Numbered from the stretch's first letter, positions 7,529 through 16,153 are shown. The stretch: 33,846 bases of DNA from Candidatus Harrysmithiimonas galli (GCA_904373265.1 CAJFEE010000026.1:1-33846); one strand, 5' to 3'. A program made the numbers and translations. Notes: a model not told the origin generated them from the sequence alone.

Positions 7529-8395
7529 ATGCGTTTTCAATTATTGGCTTTAAATATTGATGGCACGCTTTTGCAAAAGAACGGCTCTATTTCTCGGGCA
7601 ACACGAGATGCTGTTTTATATGCATTGGAGAAAGATGTATATGTTACGCTCGTAACCAATCGGAATTTTCCATCGGCGCAAAAGGTTGCAAAAACGTTGA
7701 AGCTATCTGATGCACTTTTGATTACGCATAGTGGTGCACTGATCGCCAGAGATATGGATGAGCCATATATTCAACGGAAAATCAGTGAAATAGATACTTA
7801 TCGAATTGTGCAAGCATTGGAATTTTATGCGTGTAATGTACGGATTTTACATGAACGTTTTTCTTATGGCAATCGAAAAAAATTGGATGTCGGTGAAATT
7901 GCAAATGAAATTTTCTCTAAAGGGGATCCAGTTTTTTATCCAATTCAATTTTTCGATTCTTTAACGGAGCAGCTACGAGATGAGCCAGTATCTGCCCCGA
8001 AAATTGATGTATATTTTGATGATTGCAATGAACTATTGCAGGCAGAAAAAGTTATACGGGAGACATTTGATGCTGTAGATTTGATCCGTGTTTCCAAAAA
8101 TAAATTGGAGGTTGTACCTAAACCGGTTTCAAAATTATGGGGGCTGATTCAGTTGGGACGGCTTTTACATATTCCGTTGTCACAGATGGTATATGTCGGA
8201 GACAATTGGGACGATCGGGCAGTTATTGAAACGGTTGGCTGTGGAGTTGCGATGTGGAATGCTGCCAAGGAAATTAAAGAAGTGGCGGACTGGGTGACAC
8301 GGTCCAATGATGAAAATGGAGTGGCTTATTTGGTTCGAGAAATTTTTCGAAAGCAACAGCGAGCAGAATTTCTATCGCAATATGTGCATAAATAA
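7529..8395 (+). CDS. yhaX: YhaX, HAD-superfamily (Cof-like) protein with Asn in the nucleophile position
   Basis: The product is 288 aa, matching B. subtilis YhaX, a mother-cell (SigE-controlled) HAD protein. The Cof-type layout is intact: motif II Thr in TLVTNRN, a C2-type cap domain in the middle, a motif III Lys near KNKLEVVPKPVSK, and motif IV VGDNWDDRAVIE. Motif I reads LALNIDGTLL, so the residue that should be the nucleophilic Asp is Asn9, while the second Asp (Asp11) is kept. Classical phosphatase chemistry is therefore doubtful. I recall the same feature in YhaX orthologues, so it is probably a family trait rather than a sequencing error. The ATG follows GGGGGAGG by 8 nt. Confidence 0.88.
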   Translation: MRFQLLALNIDGTLLQKNGSISRATRDAVLYALEKDVYVTLVTNRNFPSAQKVAKTLKLSDALLITHSGALIARDMDEPYIQRKISEIDTYRIVQALEFYACNVRILHERFSYGNRKKLDVGEIANEIFSKGDPVFYPIQFFDSLTEQLRDEPVSAPKIDVYFDDCNELLQAEKVIRETFDAVDLIRVSKNKLEVVPKPVSKLWGLIQLGRLLHIPLSQMVYVGDNWDDRAVIETVGCGVAMWNAAKEIKEVADWVTRSNDENGVAYLVREIFRKQQRAEFLSQYVHK

Positions 8396-8468
8396 TTCAA
8401 CCGGTTTTGCAAAAAAAGAGGAATACATTGTATGATAAATTCGATCATGGAACAGTAGGAGAGAAAAG

Positions 8469-8999
8469 ATGACGGTTTTGCGACTAGAAAAGCCTTTACT
8501 TGTTTATAAAGAACAAATTTTAGATTATAAACAAGAGTTTTTGGCTGCGAATGAATCTATGGATGGTTCAGGTGTACTTGCACAAGTCGAAACCATAGAG
8601 GAATTTATTGCTTTGTCAGAACAAGGGATGTATAAAGTATTACCCAGAAATTTTGTTCTAGCAACGCAATTTTTACTGATTGAGGAAACAAAAGACAAAT
8701 TGGTCGGCATGATGCAAATTCGTCATACTTTAGACAAAAAACTGGCGGTGATTGGCGGACATATCGGATATTCTGTTCGAAAATCCATGCGTAGCCAAGG
8801 TTATGCTAAGATCGGACTTAGATTGGCTCTATTGTATTGTCAAAGTCATTTACAATTGTCTCGCGTGCTTTTGACTTGCCGAAAAGACAATTTTGCTTCA
8901 AGAAAGGTTATTTTGTCACAAGGTGGCATAAAAGAAAATGAAGTGATATTTGGACCATATGTCATTGAACGATATTGGATTGAACTGAATCTGCAATAA
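8469..8999 (+). CDS. GNAT-family N-acetyltransferase
   Basis: The product is 176 aa with a GNAT fold. GGHIGYSVRKSMRSQGYAK at residues about 97-114 contains the beta-4 strand and the RxxGxA pyrophosphate-binding loop of acetyl-CoA (Arg108, Gly111, Ala113). It is followed by helix alpha-3 and by a TCRKDNFASRKVILSQGG segment typical of the C-terminal half. The closest general group is the predicted-acetyltransferase family related to COG3981. The acceptor substrate cannot be inferred. The ATG follows AGGAGAG by 6 nt, and the gene lies 73 nt after yhaX on the same strand. Confidence 0.88.
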   Translation: MTVLRLEKPLLVYKEQILDYKQEFLAANESMDGSGVLAQVETIEEFIALSEQGMYKVLPRNFVLATQFLLIEETKDKLVGMMQIRHTLDKKLAVIGGHIGYSVRKSMRSQGYAKIGLRLALLYCQSHLQLSRVLLTCRKDNFASRKVILSQGGIKENEVIFGPYVIERYWIELNLQ

Positions 9000-9319
9000 A
9001 AAAGGAAAAGAATCTGGATCAAAGGTGGCACAAATAAAACCATATTAAAATTGTTTTGAAAAACGGCGAGTTTTATGGGAGATGTTGTTTTTATTGTTTT
9101 GTAGGTTATGCAAATAACGATCATGTGGAGGATTTCCACAAGGTTGGTGGATGAAATTATTGAATGGATGTGATGTCCTTGGAATCGTAAGACCTATATA
9201 AAAATATGAAAACATACGATATTTGAAAACTTTCCGCTATACTGCTCTACATGTAAATTATGAAATGCTCATCTATATACGACAAATGAGTACATCCGTT
9301 ATCAAAGAATCGGACACAT

Positions 9320-9366
9320 AGTCGATAAATTTGTGAGTAATCACAGTTTATCGACTTTATTTTTTT
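9320..9366 (+). terminator. Intrinsic terminator
   Basis: AGTCGATAAA (9320-9329) and TTTATCGACT (9347-9356) form a 10-bp stem, with inner TGA/TCA pairing and a T-rich tail. It lies 320 nt after the acetyltransferase gene, further than usual, so a gene between the two may have been lost. Confidence 0.7.
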
Positions 9367-9457
9367 ATATCATCCTACCATTCTAAGGGCAAAATTGCAT
9401 GTTGGAATTTGTGGTTGTTAAAAAGGGCACATCTGATTTTCACGTGGGGTGATTCTT

Positions 9458-9592
9458 TTGATAAAAGAGTGTCAAATTCTGATTGAACCCATTGAAATGG
9501 ACATACGGGTTGATGTACAAAACATAGTGATAGAAAAGGCTAGTGATCAAGAAGTTTTGCCCATTTCTCAAATGAGTGCAAAAAACTGTTAG
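9458..9592 (+). CDS. Small ORF of unknown function (44 aa), possibly a gene remnant
   Basis: A TTG start at 9458 preceded by GGGGTGA opens a 44-codon frame (MIKECQILIEPIEMDIRVDV and on, ending MSAKNC). The composition is protein-like with regular beta-strand-type alternation. No family is recognised. It may be a true small protein, or the N-terminus of a decayed gene, because another coding-like frame follows at 9648-9740 in a different phase. Confidence 0.3.
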   Translation: MIKECQILIEPIEMDIRVDVQNIVIEKASDQEVLPISQMSAKNC

Positions 9593-9647
9593 CGATATTG
9601 AAATGAAAAGTACAGCGCTGCATCAAATATGACATCAGAAAAATTTT

Positions 9648-9740
9648 ATGCTGACACAGAATGTAAAAGTGAGGGATTATACTGGTTTGTTTGAAAGATG
9701 GTTACCTGACAATATTTTTATGGATCGGATTACAGTATAA
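9648..9740 (+). pseudogene. Coding-like 30-codon fragment after 9458-9592
   Basis: The frame from the ATG at 9648 to the TAA at 9738 encodes 30 residues including VKVRDYTGLFERWLPDNIFM. It has no clear ribosome binding site and lies in a different phase from the preceding small ORF. Together they could be the two ends of a gene that lost its middle; this is inference. Confidence 0.2.
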
Positions 9741-10148
9741 TTTTATAGTAGAGGTCTGCCATATATGATTAGCAAATTAGGTGTTTTGGTGCGTATATGA
9801 AAAGAAAATATGTGATGACACAATTTCGAAACTTAAGAGGAATTGTTAGAGAAATAATCTTATAATAAAGAGTATACAGACTATTATGGTGGAGGTAAAA
9901 ATATTTGTAAAAGGTTTACAAAGTTTACTATGTTAAACTGGAATGCAGGTTTGTTTCTCTGTTAACCAAGGTCTAAATTAAAGTTTAAAATAAAATTTTT
10001 TAAGCTGTATTGTTTCATTTGTTGTAAGGAAATAAAATTTAAAATAATGATCTAATGAATCTGAACAAATCAAAATGACAGATAAAACCCGAAAGTAATC
10101 AATGAAAATGTTATGAATGACATTGGATGAATTAGTTTTGTATCAGCG

Positions 10149-10177
10149 TTTTGATTTTCAAACAAATCTGTTACACT
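10149..10177 (+). promoter_or_regulatory. Candidate promoter for hemZ
   Basis: TACACT at 10172-10177 has a TGn extended -10 motif directly upstream. TTTTGA (10149-10154, 17-nt spacer) or TTGATT (10151-10156, 15-nt spacer) could be the -35. The hemZ start is 25 nt downstream. Confidence 0.45.
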
Positions 10178-10202
10178 AGAAAGAAAACATTTAGGTGAAC
10201 TT

Positions 10203-11657
10203 ATGAAAGTATATATTCAAGCATTCGAAAATGAAAAATTGACACGGTCACTTTTCTCACTTGTTCAAATTTTTGACGCGAAGGCAACGCTGTCAACAGA
10301 TGATTGGGAGATTTGCCTAATCATTCAAGCAAAAGACGAACAATATATTGGAAAGCTGAAAAAACGCATGGATGGACAAGATTTTACCTTTGTGCTGCCC
10401 ATTCGAAGGAATATTCCATGGACATCAAACGCATTAAATTTTCAAGTTCGGCAATTGGTTTATCAATTGTTTTGTCAAGCAGGATTTAAAAAGCAGCCTT
10501 GGGGCATTTTAACTGGGATTCGTCCGACCAAACTTGTACATAAAATGCAAACACTGGGTATGTCTCAAAATGAAATATTCAATGTACTGCAAGATGAATA
10601 TTTCATCCATGAAGATAAGGTCTTGCTTTTGCAAAAAATCGCAAGCATGCAAAGAAAAAGATTTCCAGAATGGTCAGAGCAAAACAATCGAGCAAGTGTC
10701 TATATTGGAATCCCATTTTGTCCAACCAAATGTGCATATTGTACGTTTCCGGCCTATCAGATTCCAAAAAACGAGCAACAAGTTGAACAATTTTTGTCTG
10801 CTCTAATAGAAGAAATTCGTCAGATTGGTCCGTTTTTGCCTGCATTGACAACAGTATATATCGGAGGAGGTACACCAACAAGTTTGACTGTTCAGCAAAT
10901 GCAACGGCTATTTTATGCCATCGCATCTTATTTTCCACTTGAGTATGTGGAGGAATTTACGGTTGAGGCGGGTCGTCCAGATACCATTACTGAAGAAAAA
11001 CTGCGCCTATTTCATACATGCGGTGTTACACGTATTTCAATTAACCCACAGTCCTTTCATCAAGATACTTTGGAGGCTATTGGACGTTTGCATCAGGTTG
11101 AAGAAATTTATCAGGTTTATGATCTGGCAAGAAAAATGGGGATGAACAATATTAATATGGATATGATTCTGGGACTTCCAGGAGAAAATTATACCAAATT
11201 ATTGTATACGATGTCGGAAGTTTTGCGTTTGTCCCCTGAATCGATAACCGTCCATACATTGGCATTAAAACGTGCCTCCCAAATAACTCAAAATCGTTCT
11301 GCCTATCAGTGGAATGCTGGTGATGAAATAGAGAAAATGATGGAAAGCTGTCGGCTGCAGCTAGAGAACCATGGGTATTTACCTTATTATTTATATCGAC
11401 AAAAGCAGATGTGTGGCAATTTGGAAAATATTGGATATTGTAAGCCTGGATTTGAAAGTTTGTATAATATTTTAATGATGGAGGAGCTACAAACCATTGT
11501 TGGTTTTGGATGTGGTGCATCCAGTAAATGGGTAGATCGGTGGACAGGCAAAATCACACAGGATCATAATCCAAAAGATCCGAAGACTTTAATAGAGAAT
11601 ACAGAGCATTATATTGAGAAAAAGAAAGAGCGGCTAAAACAGATTTTTGTAAAATGA
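10203..11657 (+). CDS. hemZ: HemZ, radical SAM coproporphyrinogen III oxidase-like protein
   Basis: The product is 484 aa; B. subtilis HemZ is about 500 aa. It belongs to the radical-SAM HemN/HemW-like family. GIPFCPTKCAYCTF carries the CxxxCxxC iron-sulfur motif (Cys173, Cys177, Cys180), followed by the glycine-rich SAM motif in TVYIGGGTPTSL and a HemN-like C-terminal domain. The N-terminal 160 residues are the extension typical of HemZ (GILTGIRPTKLVH motif). HemZ has been linked to anaerobic heme formation, but its exact reaction is uncertain because Gram-positives use the coproporphyrin-dependent route. The ATG at 10203 follows AGGTGA by 4 nt. It is monocistronic in this window. Confidence 0.92.
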   Translation: MKVYIQAFENEKLTRSLFSLVQIFDAKATLSTDDWEICLIIQAKDEQYIGKLKKRMDGQDFTFVLPIRRNIPWTSNALNFQVRQLVYQLFCQAGFKKQPWGILTGIRPTKLVHKMQTLGMSQNEIFNVLQDEYFIHEDKVLLLQKIASMQRKRFPEWSEQNNRASVYIGIPFCPTKCAYCTFPAYQIPKNEQQVEQFLSALIEEIRQIGPFLPALTTVYIGGGTPTSLTVQQMQRLFYAIASYFPLEYVEEFTVEAGRPDTITEEKLRLFHTCGVTRISINPQSFHQDTLEAIGRLHQVEEIYQVYDLARKMGMNNINMDMILGLPGENYTKLLYTMSEVLRLSPESITVHTLALKRASQITQNRSAYQWNAGDEIEKMMESCRLQLENHGYLPYYLYRQKQMCGNLENIGYCKPGFESLYNILMMEELQTIVGFGCGASSKWVDRWTGKITQDHNPKDPKTLIENTEHYIEKKKERLKQIFVK

Positions 11658-12107
11658 GGTAGAGAAGTTTTAGATGAACATGAAAATGCTACGTATTCTA
11701 AATGAAAAAAACGAATGATTTATAAAAAATACGTGATGCAGATGATCGCATTTTGTGGATTGGGTTGACCCAAAAGAAAAAGATTATATTCATTTTGTTG
11801 CGTTCTGTTTTGTTATCATAAAGTCTGGTGTTTTCAATTTGAAATGTTTATTGACAAGTATAGATTGATGAGAAGGAGCGAAAAAAATAGAGAAGTAAAG
11901 GAAAAATAAGGAAAAAGTTTTTTGGATATTAAAAAAGGGTTTTGCTTTCTTATCTCTTTGTTTTATGGAGAATACAGGCTGATCTATGAACTATTTTTCT
12001 CTCACTGTCAGTTAAGAACGATCACTTCATAAAGTCTACATTGACATAAAATAGGGTAGATTGTAAAGACGATGGGTTTCATATCGTCTAAGTAAAGGTA
12101 AAATTTT
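11658..12107. other. Intergenic stretch between hemZ and the MFS gene
   Basis: No intact gene is seen. After hemZ, an ATG at about 11674 opens a 14-codon frame (MNMKMLRILNEKNE). A second coding-like scrap (RDADDRILWIGLTQ) begins near 11731 in a different frame. These could be remnants of one short gene. A 7-bp stem (AGACGAT 12067-12073, ATCGTCT 12083-12089) lies just before the MFS promoter candidate. Confidence 0.35.
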
Positions 12108-12136
12108 TTGGATACATCTATAAGCACTCGTATAGA
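12108..12136 (+). promoter_or_regulatory. Candidate promoter for the MFS-yhaM-yhaL operon
   Basis: TTGGAT at 12108-12113 is followed after exactly 17 nt by TATAGA at 12131-12136, 41 nt before the MFS start. A perfect TTGACA at 12041-12046 further upstream has a poorer -10 partner (TAAAGA after 17 nt), so two starts are possible. Confidence 0.45.
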
Positions 12137-12177
12137 ATAAAGAACAAATACTTCTGAAATGCGAACGAGGTGAATAT

Positions 12178-13377
12178 ATGAATTCCAGAGTATCCATAGG
12201 AAGGGTACCTTCATTTTTGTTTTTGTTGATGTTGAATTTATGGATTGTAATGACGGCAATTGGTCTGGTTGTTCCAATTTTACCTTTTTATGTGAAGTCG
12301 TTTGGGGCCTCAGCAGAAACTTTGGGTTTATTGGTTGCTTCTTATTCTATTATGCAGTTTTTATCTGCTTCGTTTTGGGGGAGATGGAGTGATCGGTATG
12401 GAAGGAAACCCATTTTGGTTATTGGCATGATGGGGTTTTGTCTTGCGGAGTTTTTATTTGCTTTTGCGCATTCGCTTTGGATGTTGTTTTTATCACGAAT
12501 TGTGGCTGGTTTATTTGGAACAGCTGTGATGCCGGCGGCGATGGCTTATGTTGGTGATGTAACCACCCATGAAGAACGAGCAAAAGGAATGGGGCTGATT
12601 TCGGCAGCAATGGGACTGGGAATTGTTATTGGACCAGCACTTGGAGGATGGTTGTCTCATTGGGGAATACGTGTTCCTTTTTTCACAGCAGGTTTTTCTG
12701 CATTAGCTGCTGTTTTTCTAACTTTGTTCTTTTTAAGGGAATCTTTAACCAAACAGGAAATTGCATATAATCGAGCGCAGAAGGGACGCAGTTTTTTTGT
12801 ACAAATTTGTGCGGCTGCAAAATCATGTATGGGTCCGTTATTTATCTTTCTTTTGATTATGAGTTTTGGGTTAGCCAATTTTCAATCCATTTTTAGTTTT
12901 TATGCCATGGATCGGTTGCATTTTTCTGCCGCGCAGATTGGCTGGATTTTTTTATGGATTGGTTTGATCGGTGTTTTGTTACAAATTTTTGCACTGGATC
13001 GATTGGTGAAACGTTTCGGGCAAGCTACGATTGTGACTGTTTCTTTTTGTATCGGTGGTGTAGCTTTTTTACTGCTGATTTTTTTTCACTCGTTATGGAT
13101 GATTGTCGTTGCAACGGGTCTTTTCTCGGTTAGTAATGCTTTGTTGCGCCCCGCATTAAACACACTGGTATCCAGAATGACAAAGGAAAAACAGGGTGAA
13201 ACGATGGGACTTTCCAATGGTGCAGTCAGTCTTGGGAATGTTATCGGTCCAATTGTTGCCACTCAGAGTTATAATCAGGCGTTTTTTATGCCTTTTGTAA
13301 TTGGAAGCATTGTAATGTTTACAATGCCGTATTTTGTGTTACGATGGAAAAGAAAATATGTGATTAGATCAAAATAG
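12178..13377 (+). CDS. MFS drug-type efflux transporter
   Basis: The product is 399 aa with 12 predicted transmembrane helices and belongs to the DHA1-type major facilitator superfamily (Bmr/TetA-like). Motif A is intact between helices 2 and 3 (GRWSDRYGRKP, residues 68-78). The antiporter motif C is visible in helix 5 (GLGIVIGPALGG). Exporters with both motifs usually remove drugs or metabolites in exchange for protons; the substrate is not predictable here. The ATG follows GAGGTGA by 5 nt. The stop is 21 bp before yhaM, so the two are probably co-transcribed. In B. subtilis yhaN and yhaO precede yhaM, so this gene occupies their place. Confidence 0.9.
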   Translation: MNSRVSIGRVPSFLFLLMLNLWIVMTAIGLVVPILPFYVKSFGASAETLGLLVASYSIMQFLSASFWGRWSDRYGRKPILVIGMMGFCLAEFLFAFAHSLWMLFLSRIVAGLFGTAVMPAAMAYVGDVTTHEERAKGMGLISAAMGLGIVIGPALGGWLSHWGIRVPFFTAGFSALAAVFLTLFFLRESLTKQEIAYNRAQKGRSFFVQICAAAKSCMGPLFIFLLIMSFGLANFQSIFSFYAMDRLHFSAAQIGWIFLWIGLIGVLLQIFALDRLVKRFGQATIVTVSFCIGGVAFLLLIFFHSLWMIVVATGLFSVSNALLRPALNTLVSRMTKEKQGETMGLSNGAVSLGNVIGPIVATQSYNQAFFMPFVIGSIVMFTMPYFVLRWKRKYVIRSK

Positions 13378-13398
13378 TCAAGACTTGGAGGGGTTGAA

Positions 13399-14331
13399 AT
13401 GAGTTTAGGGACTGCTCATGTTGGAGATAAAGTTGATCAGTTAGCTATGTTGAAAACGGTAAGCAAGCTGCTGACCAAACAAGGGAAACCATATTTTTCT
13501 ATTATTTTTCAGGATAAAACTGGAGAATGTGAAGGAAAGCTTTGGGATGTTCGTGAAGGAGACGAAAATCTTTATGAACCAGGAAAAATTGTACATATTG
13601 TTGGCGAAATGCAAAACTATCAAGGTAGACATCAGCTGCGAGTAGTTTCCATTCAACCTGTGGAAACACATTTGGTTGATATGGGCGATTTTGTTACGAC
13701 AGCACCAATTCCTAAGGAGGAAATGGGAACAGAAATCAAACGATTTTTAAATGAAATAAAAGATGAAGTTTATTATGCAATTACACATGGTTTAATTAAA
13801 AAATATGGAAAAGATTTTCTTGTATTTCCAGCAGCAACGAAAAACCATCATGAATTTATGTCTGGTCTGGCCTTTCATGTAGTCAGCATGTTGCGCTTAG
13901 CGAAGGCGATTTGTGACTTGTATCCGTCTTTAAACAGAGATTTATTATATGCAGGTGTGATTTTGCATGACCTTGGCAAAGTGACAGAGCTTTCTGGTCC
14001 AGTTTCAACGGTGTATACTATAGAAGGTCAACTGCTAGGTCATATTTCTATTATGGTGACAGAAATTAAACAAATGGCAGAAGAATTGGGGCTTGAGGGT
14101 GAAAAAGTGACTCTACTTCAACATATGGTTTTAAGCCATCATGGAAAGGAGGAATGGGGCAGCCCGAAGAAGCCGCAGTTAAAAGAAGCGGAAATGTTAC
14201 ATTATATCGACAATATTGATGCGAAAATGAATATGATGGATCGTGTGTTAGAAAAAACAAAGCCCGGTGAGTTCAGTGAGCGTGTTTTTGCATTGGAAAA
14301 TCGTTCAATTTATCGTCCGCTTGAGAATTAA
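13399..14331 (+). CDS. yhaM: YhaM, 3'-5' exoribonuclease
   Basis: The product is 310 aa (B. subtilis YhaM is 314). YhaM is a metal-dependent 3'-to-5' exoribonuclease that helps degrade RNA ends in Gram-positive bacteria. Residues about 13-90 form an OB-fold nucleic-acid-binding domain (PYFSIIFQDKTGECEGKLWD). The catalytic HD domain follows, with His151 in NHHEFMSGLAFH, the His190-Asp191 pair in VILHDLGK, and HHG near residues 247-249. The ATG at 13399 follows GGAGGGG by 6 nt. It lies 21 bp after the MFS gene and 68 bp before yhaL. Confidence 0.95.
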   Translation: MSLGTAHVGDKVDQLAMLKTVSKLLTKQGKPYFSIIFQDKTGECEGKLWDVREGDENLYEPGKIVHIVGEMQNYQGRHQLRVVSIQPVETHLVDMGDFVTTAPIPKEEMGTEIKRFLNEIKDEVYYAITHGLIKKYGKDFLVFPAATKNHHEFMSGLAFHVVSMLRLAKAICDLYPSLNRDLLYAGVILHDLGKVTELSGPVSTVYTIEGQLLGHISIMVTEIKQMAEELGLEGEKVTLLQHMVLSHHGKEEWGSPKKPQLKEAEMLHYIDNIDAKMNMMDRVLEKTKPGEFSERVFALENRSIYRPLEN

Positions 14332-14399
14332 ATCGAGCATACTTGTCCGTTTTCTTGCATAGATATAAAAGTAAATGGATAGGAAAAGGATGAAGTGAT

Positions 14400-14591
14400 A
14401 TGAATGAAGTTGTAGTAATACTTCTTCTCGGAATTTTACTGAGTATGGTGATGTATATACAAACTATGCGGGCAGAGAGAAAACAACTGTATTCGGAAAT
14501 TGAAGCCGAAGGTGAAGTTTATATGCAGCGTTTAAAAAAAGAGCGCACTGGAAAACAACAAATCAATGAGCATTACCCGTCAAATGGCTGA
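14400..14591 (+). CDS. yhaL: YhaL-like sporulation membrane protein
   Basis: The product is 63 aa with one N-terminal transmembrane helix (residues about 4-21) and a charged cytosolic tail containing EAEGEVYMQRLKKER, which resembles the conserved E-x-EGE-x-YM motif of the B. subtilis sporulation protein YhaL (about 70 aa). The position directly after yhaM agrees with B. subtilis gene order. AAAGGATG lies upstream of the start. In Bacillus prsA follows yhaL; here about 3.2 kb of inserted and decayed DNA separates yhaL from the oppositely oriented prsA. Confidence 0.75.
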   Translation: MNEVVVILLLGILLSMVMYIQTMRAERKQLYSEIEAEGEVYMQRLKKERTGKQQINEHYPSNG

Positions 14592-15813
14592 TCAAAAGAG
14601 ACACACATAAAAAACTGAGCGGTTTCTCTTTAGGTGAACAGGTGGATAAAATGTTTGCCTTTTGGAAGCAATCGATCAGTTTTTTTCTTCATGTATATTG
14701 TAAGGGTACTTTTATGGTACTCCTGATTGTCCACGACTAGGGAGTAGGCCATCTATAAAAACAGCAATATTGAACAATATAAAGATAATCCATTTCAGAC
14801 TCCTGATATTTTCCGAACATCAAGTTTCTTCTTTTCAATCAATCGAAAAGTAAATGATTTGATGTGCTGTAAAAAGAAGTGTATGATTATGTTATCGTTA
14901 AGATGTCTTGTTAAAATAGAAATCAAATGTTTTAATCAATGGCAGTAATACTTTGTATAAATTTGCCAATTTATAATAATAAAAGTTATTTTTCTGTTCA
15001 ATAAAGTGAAATTTTCTTTTTTAGAAAGTAAAATGGCAAGGAAAATCCCATAGATTGTCACAGCTCTGTATCCAGATTATCATTTTGTAGGTTCCGTTAC
15101 TTTTGCAAGATGGGTGGAAAGATTGCATCAAGCACAAGTTTCTAAGCTAGAATGAAAGCAGCTTGGAGAACGATATATTTTGGGATAATGTTTGTACGGT
15201 ATCTGCAATGGCTATTTTAAGTATGTCCATTGCAAAAGGTGTAAGTTATAGATTGGGTGATTGGAACCGTTGGTATTTTTTTCAGTGAATCAATATCTAG
15301 TAAAAAGAGTGCACAGAAGATGAGTTAAAAAATATTCAATGTGCATGGATCTTTCTATTTACAAAACAAATCTGTTCATAAAATTTGCATGTCTGTTGAA
15401 AAGATCAGCAAAAATATGAAGAAGATCTCTCAAAATCCTCTTGGAAGTGAACGTTTCCAATTAGTAAATCAATCTTAAATAAGGAAACGAAGACCCTGAT
15501 CATTTGATTTTTTTCAGCAGAGAAGGAACAAATTTTCACACAATATAGATTTTCTAAATTGGAAGGCTATTTTGTATAATAGTTTGTTCTTCGATATGGA
15601 ATGAGTAGGCAGCGTGAATGCTATCCGTGAAGTGGTTATAGAAATCATCTGTACAGAGGCGATCTTTGTATGGGAAAACCACAAGTATGATCTTTATTTG
15701 ACCATAGGGGAATACTAAGTGATGTTCCATGCACGGATTGACTTTTGTAATGAATTGTGTACTATACTGTTGCTGTTAATAAAGTCATTCTAAAACTGTG
15801 AAAATAAGTCTAC
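14592..15813. other. 1.2-kb decayed region between yhaL and the ABC-F leader
   Basis: No intact gene is present, but several plus-strand segments look coding and lie in shifting frames. A 29-codon frame starts at the ATG of about 14651 (MFAFWKQSISFFLHVY) behind AGGTGG. Others lie at about 15057-15155 (ALYPDYHFVGSVTFARWVER), 15150-15290 (FWDNVCTVSAMAILS), 15330-15478 (FNVHGSFYLQNKSVHK, ending FQLVNQS) and 15607-15718 (ending HKYDLYLTIGEY). I do not recognise the families. The pattern suggests one or more genes broken by frameshifts. Confidence 0.35.
15057..15478 (+). pseudogene. Probable frameshifted gene remnant, unknown family
   Basis: Three consecutive coding-like stretches run on the same strand with phase changes. 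The first ends at a TGA near 15155, the second continues in the next frame to about 15290, and the third occupies about 15330-15478 and ends in TAA. Together they could represent some 130 residues of a protein that is no longer made. No start site is visible and no motif allows a name. Confidence 0.25.
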
Positions 15814-15844
15814 GACAGCAAAAAGAAATCGTTGCTGTCTTTTC
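15814..15844 (+). terminator. Intrinsic terminator upstream of the ABC-F promoter
   Basis: GACAGCAA (15814-15821) pairs with TTGCTGTC (15832-15839), followed by TTTT. It insulates the ABC-F promoter, whose -35 begins 40 nt later, from upstream transcription. Confidence 0.75.
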
Positions 15845-15883
15845 GATAATTATACCATTTGTGTATCAACCTTTTGGCAGTAC

Positions 15884-15912
15884 TTGATTATTTTGTGAAT
15901 TTATACTATAAT
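15884..15912 (+). promoter_or_regulatory. SigA promoter of the ABC-F gene
   Basis: TTGATT (15884-15889) is followed after exactly 17 nt by a perfect TATAAT (15907-15912). Transcription should start near 15919, giving an unusually long leader of about 370 nt before the ABC-F start codon. Confidence 0.8.
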
Positions 15913-15945
15913 ACTATCTATTTTTAAAAAGAAAGAGGTGGAAAG

Positions 15946-15969
15946 ATGATTAACTTTTCTTGCAGATAA
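15946..15969 (+). CDS. Leader peptide MINFSCR
   Basis: An ATG preceded by AAAGAGGTGGAAAG, an excellent ribosome binding site, opens a frame of seven codons (Met-Ile-Asn-Phe-Ser-Cys-Arg) and a TAA. It lies about 27 nt after the predicted transcription start. Its codons overlap the first RNA stem segment (15951-15965), so ribosomes on it would control folding of the leader. This is the arrangement known for antibiotic-inducible resistance genes. The peptide itself probably has no other role. Confidence 0.7.
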   Translation: MINFSCR

Positions 15970-16133
15970 AATTGGAATATGTGGTATACCGATTTTATGG
16001 TACGATTGTGTCCATTGCAAGAAAGTTATCAGTCTATCCAACTCTATATAGTTTTATCACCACTTTTTAAATTGGTGTAATTATGCTATGACTGAGCTGC
16101 AAGAATGGACTTTCTTGCAGCTCTTATTATTTT
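15951..16133 (+). promoter_or_regulatory. Attenuator: competing RNA stems in the ABC-F leader
   Basis: Four segments can pair alternatively. Segment 1 (15951-15964, within the leader ORF) pairs with segment 2 (TGCAAGAAAGTTA, 16016-16028) with one bulged base. Segment 3 (GAGCTGCAAGAA, 16094-16105) pairs with segment 4 (TTCTTGCAGCTC, 16112-16123) to form the terminator. Segment 2 can instead pair with CTTTCTTGCA at 16110-16119 over 10 perfect bases, breaking the terminator. A ribosome stalled on the leader ORF would mask segment 1, free segment 2 and allow read-through. The mechanism is inferred from base pairing. Confidence 0.7.
16094..16133 (+). terminator. Intrinsic terminator within the ABC-F leader
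   Basis: A 12-bp perfect stem (16094-16105 with 16112-16123) has a 6-nt loop and is followed by TTATTATTTT. It lies after the promoter and leader ORF and 158 nt before the ABC-F start codon, so by default it would stop transcription before the gene. Confidence 0.85.
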
Positions 16134-16153
16134 GTGAAAGGAAGGTGGCATTG

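Larger units (their letters stand above)
9000..10148. other. 1.15-kb stretch with no intact gene
   Basis: Besides the terminator at 9320-9366 and the two coding-like scraps at 9458-9592 and 9648-9740, I see only AT-rich sequence with stops in every frame. No RNA gene or known riboswitch fold is recognised. Confidence 0.5.

Noticed and set aside
9000-10200. Riboswitch or T-box upstream of hemZ
   Set aside because: I looked for T-box-like, SAM, cobalamin and similar conserved cores and saw none; only an ordinary terminator hairpin and AT-rich DNA are present.
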